Shown here: positions 1-9,847 of the stretch, piece after piece
Layout of the letters: each line of letters begins with the position of its first letter
How positions within the stretch are numbered: position 1 is the stretch's first letter
Assembly (NCBI RefSeq): GCF_004769635.1
Contig: NZ_RQGH01000028.1
Span: 186,001-250,000, forward strand
Length of the DNA stretch: 64,000 nucleotides
Reading direction: 5' to 3'
Source of the DNA: Leptospira jelokensis
GTDB taxonomy: Bacteria > Spirochaetota > Leptospiria > Leptospirales > Leptospiraceae
Program-made: the position numbers and the translations under genes
The notes under the pieces: generated by a model
The model's database searches: none
Told to the model about the DNA's origin: nothing
Seen by the model: the letters and a program-made list of their open reading frames with translations, nothing else

Positions 1-2
1 AG

Positions 3-1523
3 TTGCGACTTGTCACATTTTTAGTGGGCCTACCTTCTGGAATGCCTCTCGAAGAACCTTACAAACTTTTGATCGGGCGTTCTACAGAACATATTTATCA
101 ATTCATCCAAAATAAACGAACCCTAACAGAAGATACATGGAGAAATGTATTAAACCAATTAGCAGATATAGATTATAAAGAAGATGGCCCTGGTGATGAA
201 TTGGATCGTTTGCTTGATCCAAAACAATTCCCTCTGCAACCTTCCCAAGAAATGTTAAAACGGTCTAGAGGTCTTATCATCGATGAACTTGCATCGGAAG
301 CGAAAGTGATTGTGTTACCTCATATTGGGTTTTATTATTTACCCGAATCAGAAGCCGCCAATTTTTTGAATATTGCCAACGAGTATTTGATGACAAAGGT
401 GGAACCACTAGCCAAAGCCTTTGATTCGGAAATCAGACTTGCATTGGATCGATTGTTTGCTCCTGGAACCAGTGATGTAGAAATTAATGAAATCGAAATC
501 ATCCGAGCCAAAGTGGATACTTTGTATAGCTTTAAAGAAACTCTCAAAGAACAAGGGTTTTATGCTTTCATTCACAATCTAAAAAAAGTAACTGAAATTG
601 CGGTTAAATTTGCAGAAGTCGAAAAAAGAAAAGAAGTAGATCGTTTACTTAAAGTCTACATGAAAATGTTGGACAGCCAATTTGACTTTGATTCTAGATT
701 ACTTCGGATCAATTTAGAAAAAGACGATGAACATAATTTGGTCATCGTGGATTTACTGCGTAAAAACCCAAAGGTTCTTTCAGCTGAGTGGCATGATGCC
801 GATGCCAAAATTGCCGTTTTTGTGAACAACAACCAAAACAATATCAAAGAAATCAATTCTTTGATTTACCAAAATTATAGGTTCACAACGGAACATATTT
901 TGTACCTAAAAGCAATTTTAGAACTCAATGAAAAGGAACTCAAACCCATTTTCAAAGATGATGAATTCGTCAAAACCTATGGTAAAAACTTACAAGCAGT
1001 GTATTTCAATTACATCCCTTGGTTTTATAAATTGTTTTATTTTTTAGGTATCACTCCAATCGTAAACTCGGGTTATGCGAAGGCAAAATCCATTTTAACA
1101 TTTTTGCAGATGGACCGTCAGTTTTTGTACCAAAAACGGAGAGAAAACTTTTTTAAGAAAAAACTTCGTGAAAGAGAAGAACGACTTGAAAAAGAGAAAA
1201 AACAACAATTAAAAAAAGCACTTGTATCCGCTCTCGGTGATGCTTATTTCAAAAAAAATTGTTTGCCATCTGTTGATTGGCTTGGAATGAATTACCCTGC
1301 CTTTTCAGCAGAAACATTGGAAAAAATGATTCCGGACTTCGCCTTTTTATCCACTACAGGTAAGTCCATCAAACCTCATTCTGTGATTTTATTTCCGAAC
1401 TCACCTGAATTTGAATCGTTCAACAAAGACCTTAAGGATTTATTAAACCAATGGATCCGAGGTGAGGTGGACCCTCCTAAAGAAGATCCCGAACTTTTTG
1501 TGCAGATCCGAAATTTATTGTAA
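3..1523 (+). CDS. Unrecognised cytoplasmic protein, 5' end cut by the window
   Basis: The frame is open from the first bases of the window, so the gene probably starts upstream; the TTG at base 3 is only the first possible start inside the window. About 506 residues are visible. I recognise no domain. The protein is rich in charged helices, with a strongly basic coiled-coil-like stretch around residues 375-405 (repeated Lys/Arg/Glu, e.g. KKLREREERLEKEKKQQ). A short hydrophobic patch near residues 340-355 (NYIPWFYKLFYFLGI) is too weak to call a membrane anchor. There is no signal peptide in the visible part. It converges on corA, with about 30 bp between the stop codons. It is probably a Leptospira-specific protein; function unknown. 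Confidence 0.75.
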   Translation: MRLVTFLVGLPSGMPLEEPYKLLIGRSTEHIYQFIQNKRTLTEDTWRNVLNQLADIDYKEDGPGDELDRLLDPKQFPLQPSQEMLKRSRGLIIDELASEAKVIVLPHIGFYYLPESEAANFLNIANEYLMTKVEPLAKAFDSEIRLALDRLFAPGTSDVEINEIEIIRAKVDTLYSFKETLKEQGFYAFIHNLKKVTEIAVKFAEVEKRKEVDRLLKVYMKMLDSQFDFDSRLLRINLEKDDEHNLVIVDLLRKNPKVLSAEWHDADAKIAVFVNNNQNNIKEINSLIYQNYRFTTEHILYLKAILELNEKELKPIFKDDEFVKTYGKNLQAVYFNYIPWFYKLFYFLGITPIVNSGYAKAKSILTFLQMDRQFLYQKRRENFFKKKLREREERLEKEKKQQLKKALVSALGDAYFKKNCLPSVDWLGMNYPAFSAETLEKMIPDFAFLSTTGKSIKPHSVILFPNSPEFESFNKDLKDLLNQWIRGEVDPPKEDPELFVQIRNLL

Positions 1524-1555
1524 TCCCTTTGTTTTATTCCTTTTGCAAAATATGT

Positions 1556-2515
1556 TTAATACCATCGTTTGATGCGAAAGTAAACTAACATTGAAAAGCC
1601 AAGTAATCCCATTGCACTGATCGCTGAGGCAAAACCATACTCCCATTCTAAGCTTGGCATATGCCGAAAATTCATTCCATAAATGCCTGCTACAAGTGAC
1701 ATCGGTAACATAATGGCAGTCATAATGGTGAGAATTTTCATGATTTCATTGGTTTTTCTTGTGGAAATGGCGATATGAGCTTCGAGTGCAGAAGAGATAG
1801 ATTCAATATTACTATCTACAAGTTCAAGGATACGTATGGAATGGTCGCGGACGTCGCGAAAAAAAGCGTCTGCTTCATCACTAAAAAAACTATTTTTAAT
1901 TTTTTCTAAATCTTCCAATACTTCTTTGTTTTGTAACATACCTTTTTTGATTGAGAGTAAACTGGAGCGTAAGCTATACACATTGCTGATATCCAGTGAT
2001 TTTGCATTACTAAAAATTTGGTCTTCAAAATGATCAATTCGTTCTTCAATTTTTTGTGTGATCGCCAAGGTATGATCGGTTTCGATGTCTAAAATTTTGT
2101 GAACAATGAATTCATACCCTTTTGCGAGAATTTTATGATTAGATTTCCAATCATCAATGATCGAACCAATGCTATCTCTATAATCCAAGGTGAGGGAAAT
2201 GATTTGGTTTGGGGTTAAGATAAAATTAAAATTTTTCTGTGTGAGTTGGTTTCTTTCAAAATGGAACCCTCGGAAAATAAAAAAAATATAATTTGGGAAC
2301 TTCTCTAATTTGATCCTACTGTTTGGGTTTAAAATATCTTCAATGGTTAACTGGTGAATGTTATGTTTTTGAAACAAAAAGGTAAGTTTTTCTTCATTGT
2401 CTGCAGTGATATTGATCCAATGTTTGGATTGTTTGTGAGATAGGGGAAGAGGAGTGTCGAGTAATACTTCTTCTTTAGTGGTTGGTGTTAGGATGTAGTT
2501 GAAGAGTGCGGGCAT
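1556..2515 (-). CDS. corA: CorA-family magnesium/cobalt transporter
   Basis: 319 residues, typical of CorA. The N-terminal two thirds is the soluble alpha/beta domain followed by the long helical stalk. The C-terminus has two membrane helices (about residues 255-280 and 290-312) separated by the signature Gly-Met-Asn loop (IYGMNFRHMP). The acidic extracellular loop and the basic C-terminal tail (FRIKRWY) are usual for the family. CorA forms a homopentameric channel in the inner membrane that takes up Mg2+ and also carries Co2+ and Ni2+. The ATG overlaps the stop of the upstream peptidase gene by one base (TAATG), so the two genes are very likely translated from one mRNA with coupled initiation. 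The peptidase partner gives no clue about transport. Confidence 0.95.
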   Translation of the reverse strand: MPALFNYILTPTTKEEVLLDTPLPLSHKQSKHWINITADNEEKLTFLFQKHNIHQLTIEDILNPNSRIKLEKFPNYIFFIFRGFHFERNQLTQKNFNFILTPNQIISLTLDYRDSIGSIIDDWKSNHKILAKGYEFIVHKILDIETDHTLAITQKIEERIDHFEDQIFSNAKSLDISNVYSLRSSLLSIKKGMLQNKEVLEDLEKIKNSFFSDEADAFFRDVRDHSIRILELVDSNIESISSALEAHIAISTRKTNEIMKILTIMTAIMLPMSLVAGIYGMNFRHMPSLEWEYGFASAISAMGLLGFSMLVYFRIKRWY

Positions 2516-4296
2516 TAGACAATGTTCCTTAAAAAATACTCTCTTAATTCTTTTTTCTCAATCGGACAATCTTCTGCGAGTACCAATTTTTTAGTTTTGT
2601 AAACTCCCGATGCCGTGACCATTGTTTCTTTGATTTTCCCTGACCTAGAAAGGATGAGATGGAATTTTTCGCCAGGCCTTAAACTTTTTTCTAATTTTTG
2701 TAATAGGGATAAATTGGCTCGTCTACCATTGATGGCGAGTATTTCATCGTCTAACATCAAATCCATAGAGTTCCCATTTGTTTTGTGATGGATTCTTTGA
2801 ACCAAAAGGTTACCATTTTTTTCTTTGGTTTTAAACCCAGGTTCTCCTACTAAATCGGTTTGGATCCTTCGGATTCCAATGATATCTAAATATTCATCCA
2901 CAGGGATTGGTTTTGGGTTTGTTAGATAAACATTGAACTCTAATTTTAAGTCAACACCTGTCACTTCCTTCACGATGTCAAAAAATTCTTGTTTGGTGAA
3001 ACCTCTGCCTTTATCTTTTGCAAAAACTTCATTTAGTTTATGGAAAACATGCCGAATGGTTTTTTTCTCTTGGGATTCTCTTAGTAAAAACAAATTCATA
3101 CAAAGGGCGAGAACTCCACCTTTTGTATAATAGGAAACAGTGATGTTATGACTGTTCCCATTCCGTTTGTAGTATTTGGTCCAGGCGGTAAAGGATGACT
3201 CTTCTAAACTCATCCAAAAATCGGCCTCATTTTCTTCTAAAGAAAATATATCTGATTGCAATTTGTTTAAGTATTCTTCAAAACTTAAAAAACCAGAATG
3301 GTATAAAAAATATGCATCGTAAAAACTAGTAAATCCTTCAGCAATCCAAAGTTCCTTTGTTAGGTTTGGTTTTTGGTAATCAAATGGCCCAAGAGCAATG
3401 GGTCGTATGCGTTTTATATTCCACAAATGAAAGTATTCGTGTGATAAAAGTTCCAATAAACGTTTGTATTCTTCCTCATCGTGGATGAGTTCTGGATTAA
3501 AATAATTAATACTCGAGGCTTTGTGTTCGAGTCCACCATAGGCTGGTAAACTTAAATTTAAGACAAAGAGGTAGTACAAATTTGGACTTTCCATCATCCA
3601 CTGGATTTGGGTTTCCGTAATCTTTTGTAGGTCGTTTGCCAATTTGGAAATAAAGTCAAAAGAAACGTCACCTTCTACGAGTAATTCATGTTTGGTGTTT
3701 CCAGATGTGAAAAACACACTATTTTTTTTGCTGAGATGGAATGGTGAGTCATAAAGTTCGTCAAAGTCTTTGGCATAAAATAAATGAAGATTGGATTCAT
3801 CTCTTGGTAAACTTGAGTACACATTTGGGAAAAATTCAGCTACTTGGAATTGGATTGTAGATGGTAAATGAAGATTCCCTTCTGGATACAAAAAGAGAGC
3901 AGGAGGGTTTATGAATCCAAATTCAGTTTCTAAGTAATTGGTCCTGACTGTGAAATCTTCGAAGGCATAAATGATGTAAGTGATTTCAAATTTTGGTGGA
4001 AGGTTTGTTAATTTCCATCGGTGTAAATCCTCCATTTCCCAGGGAATAGGTTCTTTTGTGTTCGCATTACAGGCGCTAAATTTATGTAAATGGGTAACGT
4101 AATCGCGGATCATATAAGACCCGGGTGTCCAACTGGGCAGGCAAAAACTGATTTCGTTTCGGTTGGTTTCGACAAACAAACGAACTTGGAAGTAGTGTTT
4201 GTAAAGGTCAAAAACAGTCACTTCAAAATGAACTTGAAGTGTTTCCTTAGACTCGGGTTCGGTAGGTATTGTTTTTCCTTCTAACTCTTTTCCCAT
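2515..4296 (-). CDS. M61-family (glycyl aminopeptidase-like) metallopeptidase with PDZ domain
   Basis: 593 residues. An N-terminal beta-rich domain (about 20-190) is followed by the thermolysin-like catalytic domain with the zinc motif HEYFH (near residue 290). A downstream ELWIAEGFTSFYD segment supplies the third zinc ligand, Glu. A PDZ-like domain (about residues 465-560, with the DEILAINGR carboxylate-binding-like segment) closes the protein. This order is that of the M61 family, whose known members release N-terminal glycine and some other residues from peptides. There is no obvious signal peptide, so it may be cytoplasmic. It is the first gene of a two-gene unit with corA (one-base overlap). 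Upstream is the long structured gap at 4297-4568. Confidence 0.9.
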   Translation of the reverse strand: MGKELEGKTIPTEPESKETLQVHFEVTVFDLYKHYFQVRLFVETNRNEISFCLPSWTPGSYMIRDYVTHLHKFSACNANTKEPIPWEMEDLHRWKLTNLPPKFEITYIIYAFEDFTVRTNYLETEFGFINPPALFLYPEGNLHLPSTIQFQVAEFFPNVYSSLPRDESNLHLFYAKDFDELYDSPFHLSKKNSVFFTSGNTKHELLVEGDVSFDFISKLANDLQKITETQIQWMMESPNLYYLFVLNLSLPAYGGLEHKASSINYFNPELIHDEEEYKRLLELLSHEYFHLWNIKRIRPIALGPFDYQKPNLTKELWIAEGFTSFYDAYFLYHSGFLSFEEYLNKLQSDIFSLEENEADFWMSLEESSFTAWTKYYKRNGNSHNITVSYYTKGGVLALCMNLFLLRESQEKKTIRHVFHKLNEVFAKDKGRGFTKQEFFDIVKEVTGVDLKLEFNVYLTNPKPIPVDEYLDIIGIRRIQTDLVGEPGFKTKEKNGNLLVQRIHHKTNGNSMDLMLDDEILAINGRRANLSLLQKLEKSLRPGEKFHLILSRSGKIKETMVTASGVYKTKKLVLAEDCPIEKKELREYFLRNIV

Positions 4297-4339
4297 AGTA
4301 CACTATCTTCTTTTATTTTAGATTTACGCAAATGTTTTC

Positions 4340-4368
4340 TTGACTGAAAATCTAAATGGTACTAGAAA
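4340..4368 (+). promoter_or_regulatory. Candidate sigma-70 promoter into the 4.3-4.57 kb gap
   Basis: TTGACT (4340-4345) and TAGAAA (4363-4368) are separated by 17 bases, a fair sigma-70 match (5/6 and 4/6). It would start a rightward transcript near base 4375, just ahead of the strong ribosome-binding sequence at 4391. This strand runs opposite to both flanking genes, so the promoter would serve the gap itself. Seen by eye only; no transcription evidence. Confidence 0.4.
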
Positions 4369-4374
4369 AGGCAT

Positions 4375-4568
4375 AGCTAAGGTATAAGCAAAGGAGGTGG
4401 TCCATTTGGATAGTAGTTGTTACAACAAAAGATTTTTGACCCGCGAGGTGGCTGGGCAATAACGCCTGTGCTTTGTTGCAAAACCGACCAGACACAGTCT
4501 TTCCAAGTTCCGAATGGGTGGTCTCCTTCGGGCGTTTCGCAGTCGCTTGGAAAGTACTTCTTTACACC
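4375..4568 (+). ncRNA. Candidate structured RNA or leader-like transcript in a gap between genes
   Basis: No ordinary gene fits in the 272 bases between the M61 peptidase and the MCP. The stretch is more G+C-rich than the other gaps here. It contains AAGGAGGTGGTCC (4391-4403), which differs from a full complement of the 16S rRNA 3' tail at only one base. It also has a perfect 9-bp inverted repeat, CTTTCCAAG ... CTTGGAAAG (about 4499-4507 and 4545-4553), enclosing a smaller hairpin region with a TTCG-type loop, and a CTCCTT (4523-4528) that could pair with the AAGGAG of the strong SD. I cannot match it to tmRNA, RNase P, SRP or 6S RNA. Strand is set by the promoter and the SD. Confidence 0.4.
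4406..4462 (+). CDS. Possible 18-codon mini-ORF behind an extended Shine-Dalgarno
   Basis: A TTG start lies 8 bases after the GGAGG core of the strongest SD in the window. The frame encodes 18 residues (MDSSCYNKRFLTREVAGQ) and stops at TAA 4460-4462. A near-complete anti-16S match with ideal spacing is unlikely by chance, so a translated leader peptide is plausible. Start type and size make it uncertain; an RNA that binds the ribosome without being translated is the alternative. I recognise no family. Confidence 0.3.
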   Translation: MDSSCYNKRFLTREVAGQ

Positions 4569-6662
4569 TCAGGTTTGACCTTCGTTTCCTAAATCCTTTT
4601 CAATCCTAAATGTATTCAAGAGTTCGTCTAGGGTATTGATCACCTGTCCCAATCGTTCTGCGTTTTCTGCCATGGACGAAGATTGGTCAGACAATACTTG
4701 GGATCCGTTTGAGATATTGATGGTCATATTGGCAAGTTCGTTTGTGGCTCTTTGTTGTTCTTCAGTCGATAGTTGGATGGATTTCACTTGTTCTGTAATT
4801 TCGACTACTTCTGTGTATATACTTTCAGTTCTCGAACTTTGGTCTTCGATGAGAGGACCAATTTCATTGGATGACATAAAAATCAATGAAACTTCATCGG
4901 TAATTTTTTTCAAAACTTCTACCAATCGTTCTACTTGTTGGTTCCCTCGTTCAATGGAATCCAAAGCTTCTTGGGAAAGGGTATTGATTTGAGATACAGA
5001 CTCCGCGGACTGACTTGCAAGTTTGGTGATTTCTTCGGCTACGACCGCAAATCCTTTCCCAGTTTCTCCGGCCCTTGCCGCTTCTATCGCAGCATTTAAC
5101 GCGAGTAAGCCGGTTCGTTTTGCAATATCAGAAATTACATTAGAAAATGCTGTGATGGTTTTGGATTTTTCTTGGATCTCTCGGATGGCAAGAGATGTTT
5201 CTTTCGCCATAACCCGTCCTTCTTCCGCATTTTGGTTGGCCCTAACCGAAATTTCGCCAAAGGTATTTACTTTCTCTAATATTTTTTTCATCAATCCTTG
5301 GATATCACCTAATGACTGATGAATGGTTTCTGTATTTTCCACTGCACTAAGGACATTGCTATGGATTGTTTCAGACGATGCATTTAATTCTTCCACTGTG
5401 GCACTTGCCTCTTCTGAGGAAGCAGCTTGGTTTTGTGCTAAGTCAGTGAGTTCAATGATTGTTTTTTGCATTTTGTCTGTTGTTTCACCAATCTTTCCAG
5501 ATGATTTTTGAGCAATCCGAATGAGTTTCCTTAAATGTTCGATCATTTTGTTGAGAGAAACCATGATGCTACCCAATTCATCAATTTGATCGATATTGAT
5601 GAGTTGTCTTAAATCACCTGAAGCCACTTTCTCAGTGGAATGGTTGATGGACTGGATCCTTCGGTCTACCAACCTTTGGAAACTAAAGTAAATGGATAAA
5701 ATGGACAAAGAGACACCTAAAATCCCGAGTCCAATCGTAACCAAAATGATTGAGTTTAAAGTGGATTGGATTTGTGATTTGGGTATCGATATCCTTGCAA
5801 ACCAAGGATCATTTCCTTCAATGATGGTGATGGGAACAGCCACATGGAAATAACCATCAAACTCGTATAAGGATTTGTCTTTTTGTTTTATTTTTTCATA
5901 AAAATGAGGGTCTGCCGCCGAACGAAAATCCAAACCTTGTGAAAGATGGGTAAATCCATCGTATAACACCAGATGGTTGTCGGAGATCAGAGTGATTTTA
6001 CCTTCACCATCTGCAAACTTTAAAGAATCCAAATATGATTTAATCGTTGTTAATCGAATGTCAATCCCAGAAATCCCAATGAATTTCCCATTTCTTAAAA
6101 TTGGTTCCATTATCGAAACAATAAAGATTTCAGAATTTCCAGCTTTATAGATAAAAGGCGAGGTGATACTATTTCTTAAAGTTGATTTTGGTTTCTGGTA
6201 AAATTCACCTTTGATTGGGTCGTCGATATCCTTGAGTGGCTCTGTAGAAAGTTTGTCTCCATCGCGAAAGACATATGGAATGAACCTTCCTGTGGAATCA
6301 TGGATTGCTGCATTGCGATAACTTGCATCATTCCCATCAAAGGCATTGGGTTCAAAAGCACAATACGTTGCGAAAGTGATGTCTTCGTCTTTCAGTAAAT
6401 TTTTTAAGTACAATACGGATTCATTCCGGGAACGTAAAGTCCCTACTTCAAAAGACTTTCGGAAGGAATAGGTTTTGTTCATCGGTGAAGTGATGGTATT
6501 GGAAATATCGCTTATGATACGAGATGAGATATATTCCGTATCTTCTCCCAAATTGTGAAGGAGAGTAGACCTTACCACCATGGACAGGATCACAAGGATC
6601 CCTGCGATGATAAGAGAAATGACTGCAAGGGATACGTAGATGATTTTCTTTTTAATTGACAT
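4569..6662 (-). CDS. Methyl-accepting chemotaxis protein with dCache-type sensor
   Basis: 697 residues in the classical transducer layout: a membrane helix at about 9-31, a periplasmic sensor of about 270 residues with the dCache look ([15 protein letters not shown], then VSIMEPI ... GISGIDI), a second helix at about 302-325, a HAMP domain (about 325-380), and the cytoplasmic signalling hairpin. The hairpin carries the conserved tip ([26 protein letters not shown]). It should report a small extracellular ligand to CheA/CheW and steer the periplasmic flagella. It lies 11 bp downstream of a paralogue in the same direction, so the two are probably co-transcribed. The hairpins are nearly identical while the sensors differ, which suggests a duplication with new ligand specificity. 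Confidence 0.95.
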   Translation of the reverse strand: MSIKKKIIYVSLAVISLIIAGILVILSMVVRSTLLHNLGEDTEYISSRIISDISNTITSPMNKTYSFRKSFEVGTLRSRNESVLYLKNLLKDEDITFATYCAFEPNAFDGNDASYRNAAIHDSTGRFIPYVFRDGDKLSTEPLKDIDDPIKGEFYQKPKSTLRNSITSPFIYKAGNSEIFIVSIMEPILRNGKFIGISGIDIRLTTIKSYLDSLKFADGEGKITLISDNHLVLYDGFTHLSQGLDFRSAADPHFYEKIKQKDKSLYEFDGYFHVAVPITIIEGNDPWFARISIPKSQIQSTLNSIILVTIGLGILGVSLSILSIYFSFQRLVDRRIQSINHSTEKVASGDLRQLINIDQIDELGSIMVSLNKMIEHLRKLIRIAQKSSGKIGETTDKMQKTIIELTDLAQNQAASSEEASATVEELNASSETIHSNVLSAVENTETIHQSLGDIQGLMKKILEKVNTFGEISVRANQNAEEGRVMAKETSLAIREIQEKSKTITAFSNVISDIAKRTGLLALNAAIEAARAGETGKGFAVVAEEITKLASQSAESVSQINTLSQEALDSIERGNQQVERLVEVLKKITDEVSLIFMSSNEIGPLIEDQSSRTESIYTEVVEITEQVKSIQLSTEEQQRATNELANMTINISNGSQVLSDQSSSMAENAERLGQVINTLDELLNTFRIEKDLGNEGQT

Positions 6663-6673
6663 ACAGTCCTTTC

Positions 6674-8734
6674 CTATAGGTTAAATTTTTGTAATATCTC
6701 GGAAATCTTTGCACTAATCCCTGTCATGCGAAGGGAATTGCCAGACATTGTTTCCGATTGTTCAGATAAAATTTGAGAACCATTTGAGATATTGATTGTC
6801 ATATTGGACAGTTCGGATGTTGCCCTTTTTTGTTCTTCTGTGGATTGTTGGATGGATTCCACAAGAGAGGTGATTTCTTCAATTTCCACATAAATTTTGT
6901 CGGTTCTTGTTTTTTGGTCTTGGATGAGTGGGACAATGTCACTTGCTTTTTCAAAGATCACGGATACTTCACTTATGATTTCTTGTAAAAGAGCGATGAG
7001 TTTGGCAACCTGGGTGCCACCATTTTGAATGGATTCCAAAGCTTCTTCGGAAAGTGAATTGATTTGGGAAACCGAAGTGGCTGCTTGTGCCGCAAGTTTG
7101 GAAATTTCTTCCGCTACCACAGCAAATCCTCTTCCCGATTCACCTGCCCTTGCCGCTTCGATGGCAGCATTTAACGCAAGTAAACTTGTCTTTTCGGAGA
7201 TATTGGAAATCACATCGGAGAACTCTGTGATGGATACTGATTTTTCCTGAATTTCTTCAATGGCCTTTGAAGTGAGACTTGCCATCGTCCTACTTTCTTC
7301 TGCTTTTTGGTTAGCACCTTTGGCAATTTGACCAAAGTTCTCCACTTCACTTGTGATGTTTTGTACGAGTGTTTGGATCGCGAGTAAGGAAGAATGAATG
7401 GATTTGGAATTGGATACCGCTTGTTCCACATTGGCATTGATGGTTTCGGAGGATGCATTTAATTCTTCGACGGTGGCACTTGCTTCTTCTGAAGATGCGG
7501 CTTGGCTTTGTGCTAAGTCTGAAAGTTCAATGATGGTATTTTCCATAAACTGAGAACTTTCTCTTAGTTCATTCCCTGATGACTGTGCCACTCCCAAAAT
7601 TTGGCGTATGTTTGTGATCATGGCGATGATGGCTTCCACTAGATTTCCAATTTCATCTTTTTGAGTATCATCAAACTCTTTCGATAAATTCCCGTTTGCT
7701 GCATCCTTGGTAAAGGATATGAGTTTCTGGAGTCTACGATCAACTAACCTGCGAAAAATGATGATGTTTGCTAAAGAAGAAAATAAAATTCCTAAAATAC
7801 CTAACCCCAATGCAATCCAGAAGATGAATTGGATTTCGTTTGTAATTTTTTCTTGGGGGTAGGAGATCCGAAGTGTCCATGGTGCCGTATTTTCTACCAA
7901 ACGGATAGGAAGGCTCACATGGAAATATTCTGAGTCCGAATAATTTTGTTTTTCATTGGAGGACATGGCAAGACTCACATAAGGGTCTTCTTTATCTTCC
8001 CATTGAATGGATTTTGATTCTGGACTTAATCCATTAAACAAAACATAACCATTACTGGCGACAAGTGTAATCTTAACACTTCCATCTAGGATTTTTAAAT
8101 TTTGTAAATAGGATCGAATTGTGGTTAGGGAAAGGTCTGCTCCTGCTATCCCGATGAAGTTTTGGTTTTGGATCACAGGATACACAAGTGAGATCATTGT
8201 GACATCAACTCCGTCTACTTTATAATCAAAGGGAGGGATGAGTTCTACTTTTTTGTTTTTTTTAGGTAATTGGTAAAAATCAGATTCTGGCAATTCATAT
8301 CCAATAACTGGTTCAATGATGATTTTCCCGTTTGATTTCACAGCATAAGGAATCAATCTTCCCGTACTGTCATGGTATCTCGCATTACGGTAGTTAGAGT
8401 CTTTCCCGTCAAAGCTGTTTGGTTCAAAAACAACATAGGTTCCCAAAATGGATTCATTGGATTTGGACATGATGATCAGAGTTTTGAAGACTCTCTCTCG
8501 ATCCAAAAGATTCGGCTCTTGTAAGATTTGTTTGAGTAGGTAGGCTTCATTGAGTGGAGCCGATAAATATGTCCCCACATTAAGGGAGATTTTATCAGCC
8601 AGGATTGAAATTTTTTCTAAGGCGTCTTCTTTCGCATTTTTGTATATGACATAAGAGATAAGTGTTAAGATAACTCCGAGCGATAACAGTGTAATCAATG
8701 ATGATCTTAGAGCTAACTTTTGTTTGATGTTCAT
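6674..8734 (-). CDS. Methyl-accepting chemotaxis protein, paralogue of its downstream neighbour
   Basis: 686 residues with the same order of parts as the gene just downstream: N-terminal helix (about 13-32), periplasmic dCache-like sensor ([31 protein letters not shown]), second helix (about 300-322), HAMP (about 325-375), and methyl-accepting/signalling hairpin with [19 protein letters not shown]. The shared FEPN.FDG and [15 protein letters not shown] segments in the sensor show the two genes arose by duplication. The ligand is unknown. Upstream, the minus strand carries two copies of TTCACGAA about 19 bases apart, just before the start; these may be regulatory, but I cannot name a factor. 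Confidence 0.95.
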   Translation of the reverse strand: MNIKQKLALRSSLITLLSLGVILTLISYVIYKNAKEDALEKISILADKISLNVGTYLSAPLNEAYLLKQILQEPNLLDRERVFKTLIIMSKSNESILGTYVVFEPNSFDGKDSNYRNARYHDSTGRLIPYAVKSNGKIIIEPVIGYELPESDFYQLPKKNKKVELIPPFDYKVDGVDVTMISLVYPVIQNQNFIGIAGADLSLTTIRSYLQNLKILDGSVKITLVASNGYVLFNGLSPESKSIQWEDKEDPYVSLAMSSNEKQNYSDSEYFHVSLPIRLVENTAPWTLRISYPQEKITNEIQFIFWIALGLGILGILFSSLANIIIFRRLVDRRLQKLISFTKDAANGNLSKEFDDTQKDEIGNLVEAIIAMITNIRQILGVAQSSGNELRESSQFMENTIIELSDLAQSQAASSEEASATVEELNASSETINANVEQAVSNSKSIHSSLLAIQTLVQNITSEVENFGQIAKGANQKAEESRTMASLTSKAIEEIQEKSVSITEFSDVISNISEKTSLLALNAAIEAARAGESGRGFAVVAEEISKLAAQAATSVSQINSLSEEALESIQNGGTQVAKLIALLQEIISEVSVIFEKASDIVPLIQDQKTRTDKIYVEIEEITSLVESIQQSTEEQKRATSELSNMTINISNGSQILSEQSETMSGNSLRMTGISAKISEILQKFNL

Positions 8735-8788
8735 TCGTGAAAAATATCCCTTTTCGTGAATGTTAACATAATGATAGGATTTGTTTTC

Positions 8789-9145
8789 TCAACTCATTTC
8801 TATCGGAATTGTAAGTTTTTCGGGGTAAGAACTGATCCCTAGTCCATTCCCATCGGGATCCTGGAAATAAATTGTAAAATCAGTGTGGTGGGTGATTGGG
8901 ATCGACCTAAGCCAATCCTTCCACTCCAGATGATTGATTGGGGTTAGGGAGAATACGAGGTTTTTTGGCGCCTCTTTTTTTCCTTCTTCTACCATGAGCA
9001 GGATGGAATCAAATTGGATCCATACAGACCGGAGCTCCCCCGATTCATAATGGAATTCTTTTACGAAAACGGCACCTGGCAATCCTCGGTAAAACTTGGC
9101 TAATTCGGCTGGATGGGGTGTTCCAATGGCAATATGGTGGATCAT
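8789..9145 (-). CDS. Glyoxalase/VOC-family protein
   Basis: About 118 residues from the ATG at 9145 (IHHIAIGTPHPAELAKFY); a TTG nine codons upstream is a less likely start. One glyoxalase/bleomycin-resistance fold is visible: the opening HHIAI strand with a metal-type His, FY, and the closing DPDGNGLGISSYP segment where a metal-binding Glu would be expected but is replaced. VOC proteins bind a divalent metal and act on small molecules (isomerases, dioxygenases, resistance proteins); the substrate cannot be inferred. The missing C-terminal Glu (GNGLGIS rather than GN.IE) may mean it is not a classical metalloenzyme. It lies upstream of the MCP pair on the same strand, 54 bp away, and diverges from a lipoprotein gene. 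Confidence 0.75.
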   Translation of the reverse strand: MIHHIAIGTPHPAELAKFYRGLPGAVFVKEFHYESGELRSVWIQFDSILLMVEEGKKEAPKNLVFSLTPINHLEWKDWLRSIPITHHTDFTIYFQDPDGNGLGISSYPEKLTIPIEMS

Positions 9146-9210
9146 TTTTTTGTTTTCAAATCCCTTTATCAAATAGAAACTATCATGAAATCTATCTATC
9201 GGAGTTTTTC

Positions 9211-9489
9211 ATGAAAAAATCTCTTATCCTTGCACTCGCTCTCGGGCTCATTTTGGCGAATTGTAAATCCAAAGTTTATACCCAAGAAGAGTGTGAATCT
9301 GCTCTCGCAAGTTCTTTCACTCAAATTGAAGAAGAAGCAAAAAAGAACCCAGCAGCAGCTCCCGTTCTTGCAGGTTTACAACAAGGCAAACAAAAAATGA
9401 TCGACCAATGTATGGAAGGAAAATTTGATCCTAACTGTTTAAAAAATGCACCAGGAATCGCTGGCATTATGGGTTGTGTAAAAAAATAA
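9211..9489 (+). CDS. Small Cys-containing putative lipoprotein
   Basis: 92 residues. The start is ATG 9211, with GGAG six bases upstream; a longer open frame from 9118 would bury the signal peptide and is rejected. The N-terminus is a typical spirochaetal lipoprotein signal (MKKSLILALALGLILANC), giving a mature N-terminal Cys18. The mature part is short and helical, with four further Cys residues (ECESAL, DQCMEG, PNCLKN, MGCVKK) that could form two disulfides. It is probably anchored to the inner or outer membrane. I do not recognise a function. It is followed by a convergent hairpin terminator. Confidence 0.8.
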   Translation: MKKSLILALALGLILANCKSKVYTQEECESALASSFTQIEEEAKKNPAAAPVLAGLQQGKQKMIDQCMEGKFDPNCLKNAPGIAGIMGCVKK

Positions 9490-9501
9490 ATCTCTATTTC
9501 A

Positions 9502-9525
9502 TACCGGGGGTTTCGATTCCCGGTA
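9502..9525. terminator. Hairpin between convergent genes
   Basis: TACCGGG (9502-9508) and CCCGGTA (9519-9525) form a perfect 7-bp stem with a 10-base loop. It sits between the stops of the lipoprotein gene and the convergent gene at 9528. The flanks are AT-rich but lack a clean T run, so it may serve as a bidirectional terminator of modest strength. Confidence 0.6.
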
Positions 9526-9527
9526 AC

Positions 9528-9803
9528 TTATTTGCCTTCTAAATTTTCAAATCCTGTTTTGTCCGTATAACATCCGTGAGACCGATACGGTCCATCTTCA
9601 AAAAATCGAATCTCCTGCGCATATCGTTTCCCTTCCCACAAACATCGTTTGCAAACAAAAGGTGATATTGCCCAGTCTTCACATTCTTCTGGTCGAAATG
9701 TTGGAAAAACCCGTAACAACGGTTTCGATATTTCTTCGTTTGGTTCAGCAATTAGGGACAGACTGCCCCAAAGGAAAATGAGTAAAACCAAATAGCGAAT
9801 CAT
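9528..9803 (-). CDS. Small secreted Cys-containing protein of unknown function
   Basis: 91 residues with a clear signal peptide (MIRYLVLLIFLWGSLSLIAEP, cleavage probably after the Ala). The mature part of about 72 residues has four Cys (EECEDWA, FVCKRCLWEG, HGCYTD), including a CxxC, which suggests disulfides or metal binding in the periplasm. It is transcribed towards the small lipoprotein gene, sharing the hairpin between them. It diverges from the DMT transporter gene with about 45 bp between starts. No family recognised. Confidence 0.65.
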   Translation of the reverse strand: MIRYLVLLIFLWGSLSLIAEPNEEISKPLLRVFPTFRPEECEDWAISPFVCKRCLWEGKRYAQEIRFFEDGPYRSHGCYTDKTGFENLEGK

Positions 9804-9847
9804 ACAATAAAACTATCGGGATTTTTGCAGATTTCCAGGATGGATTT

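Noticed and set aside
4391..4403. Possibility that AAGGAGGTGGTCC marks an antisense 16S rRNA fragment
   Set aside because: Similarity to the 16S complement stops after this sequence; the following bases are unrelated to the conserved 16S 3' region.
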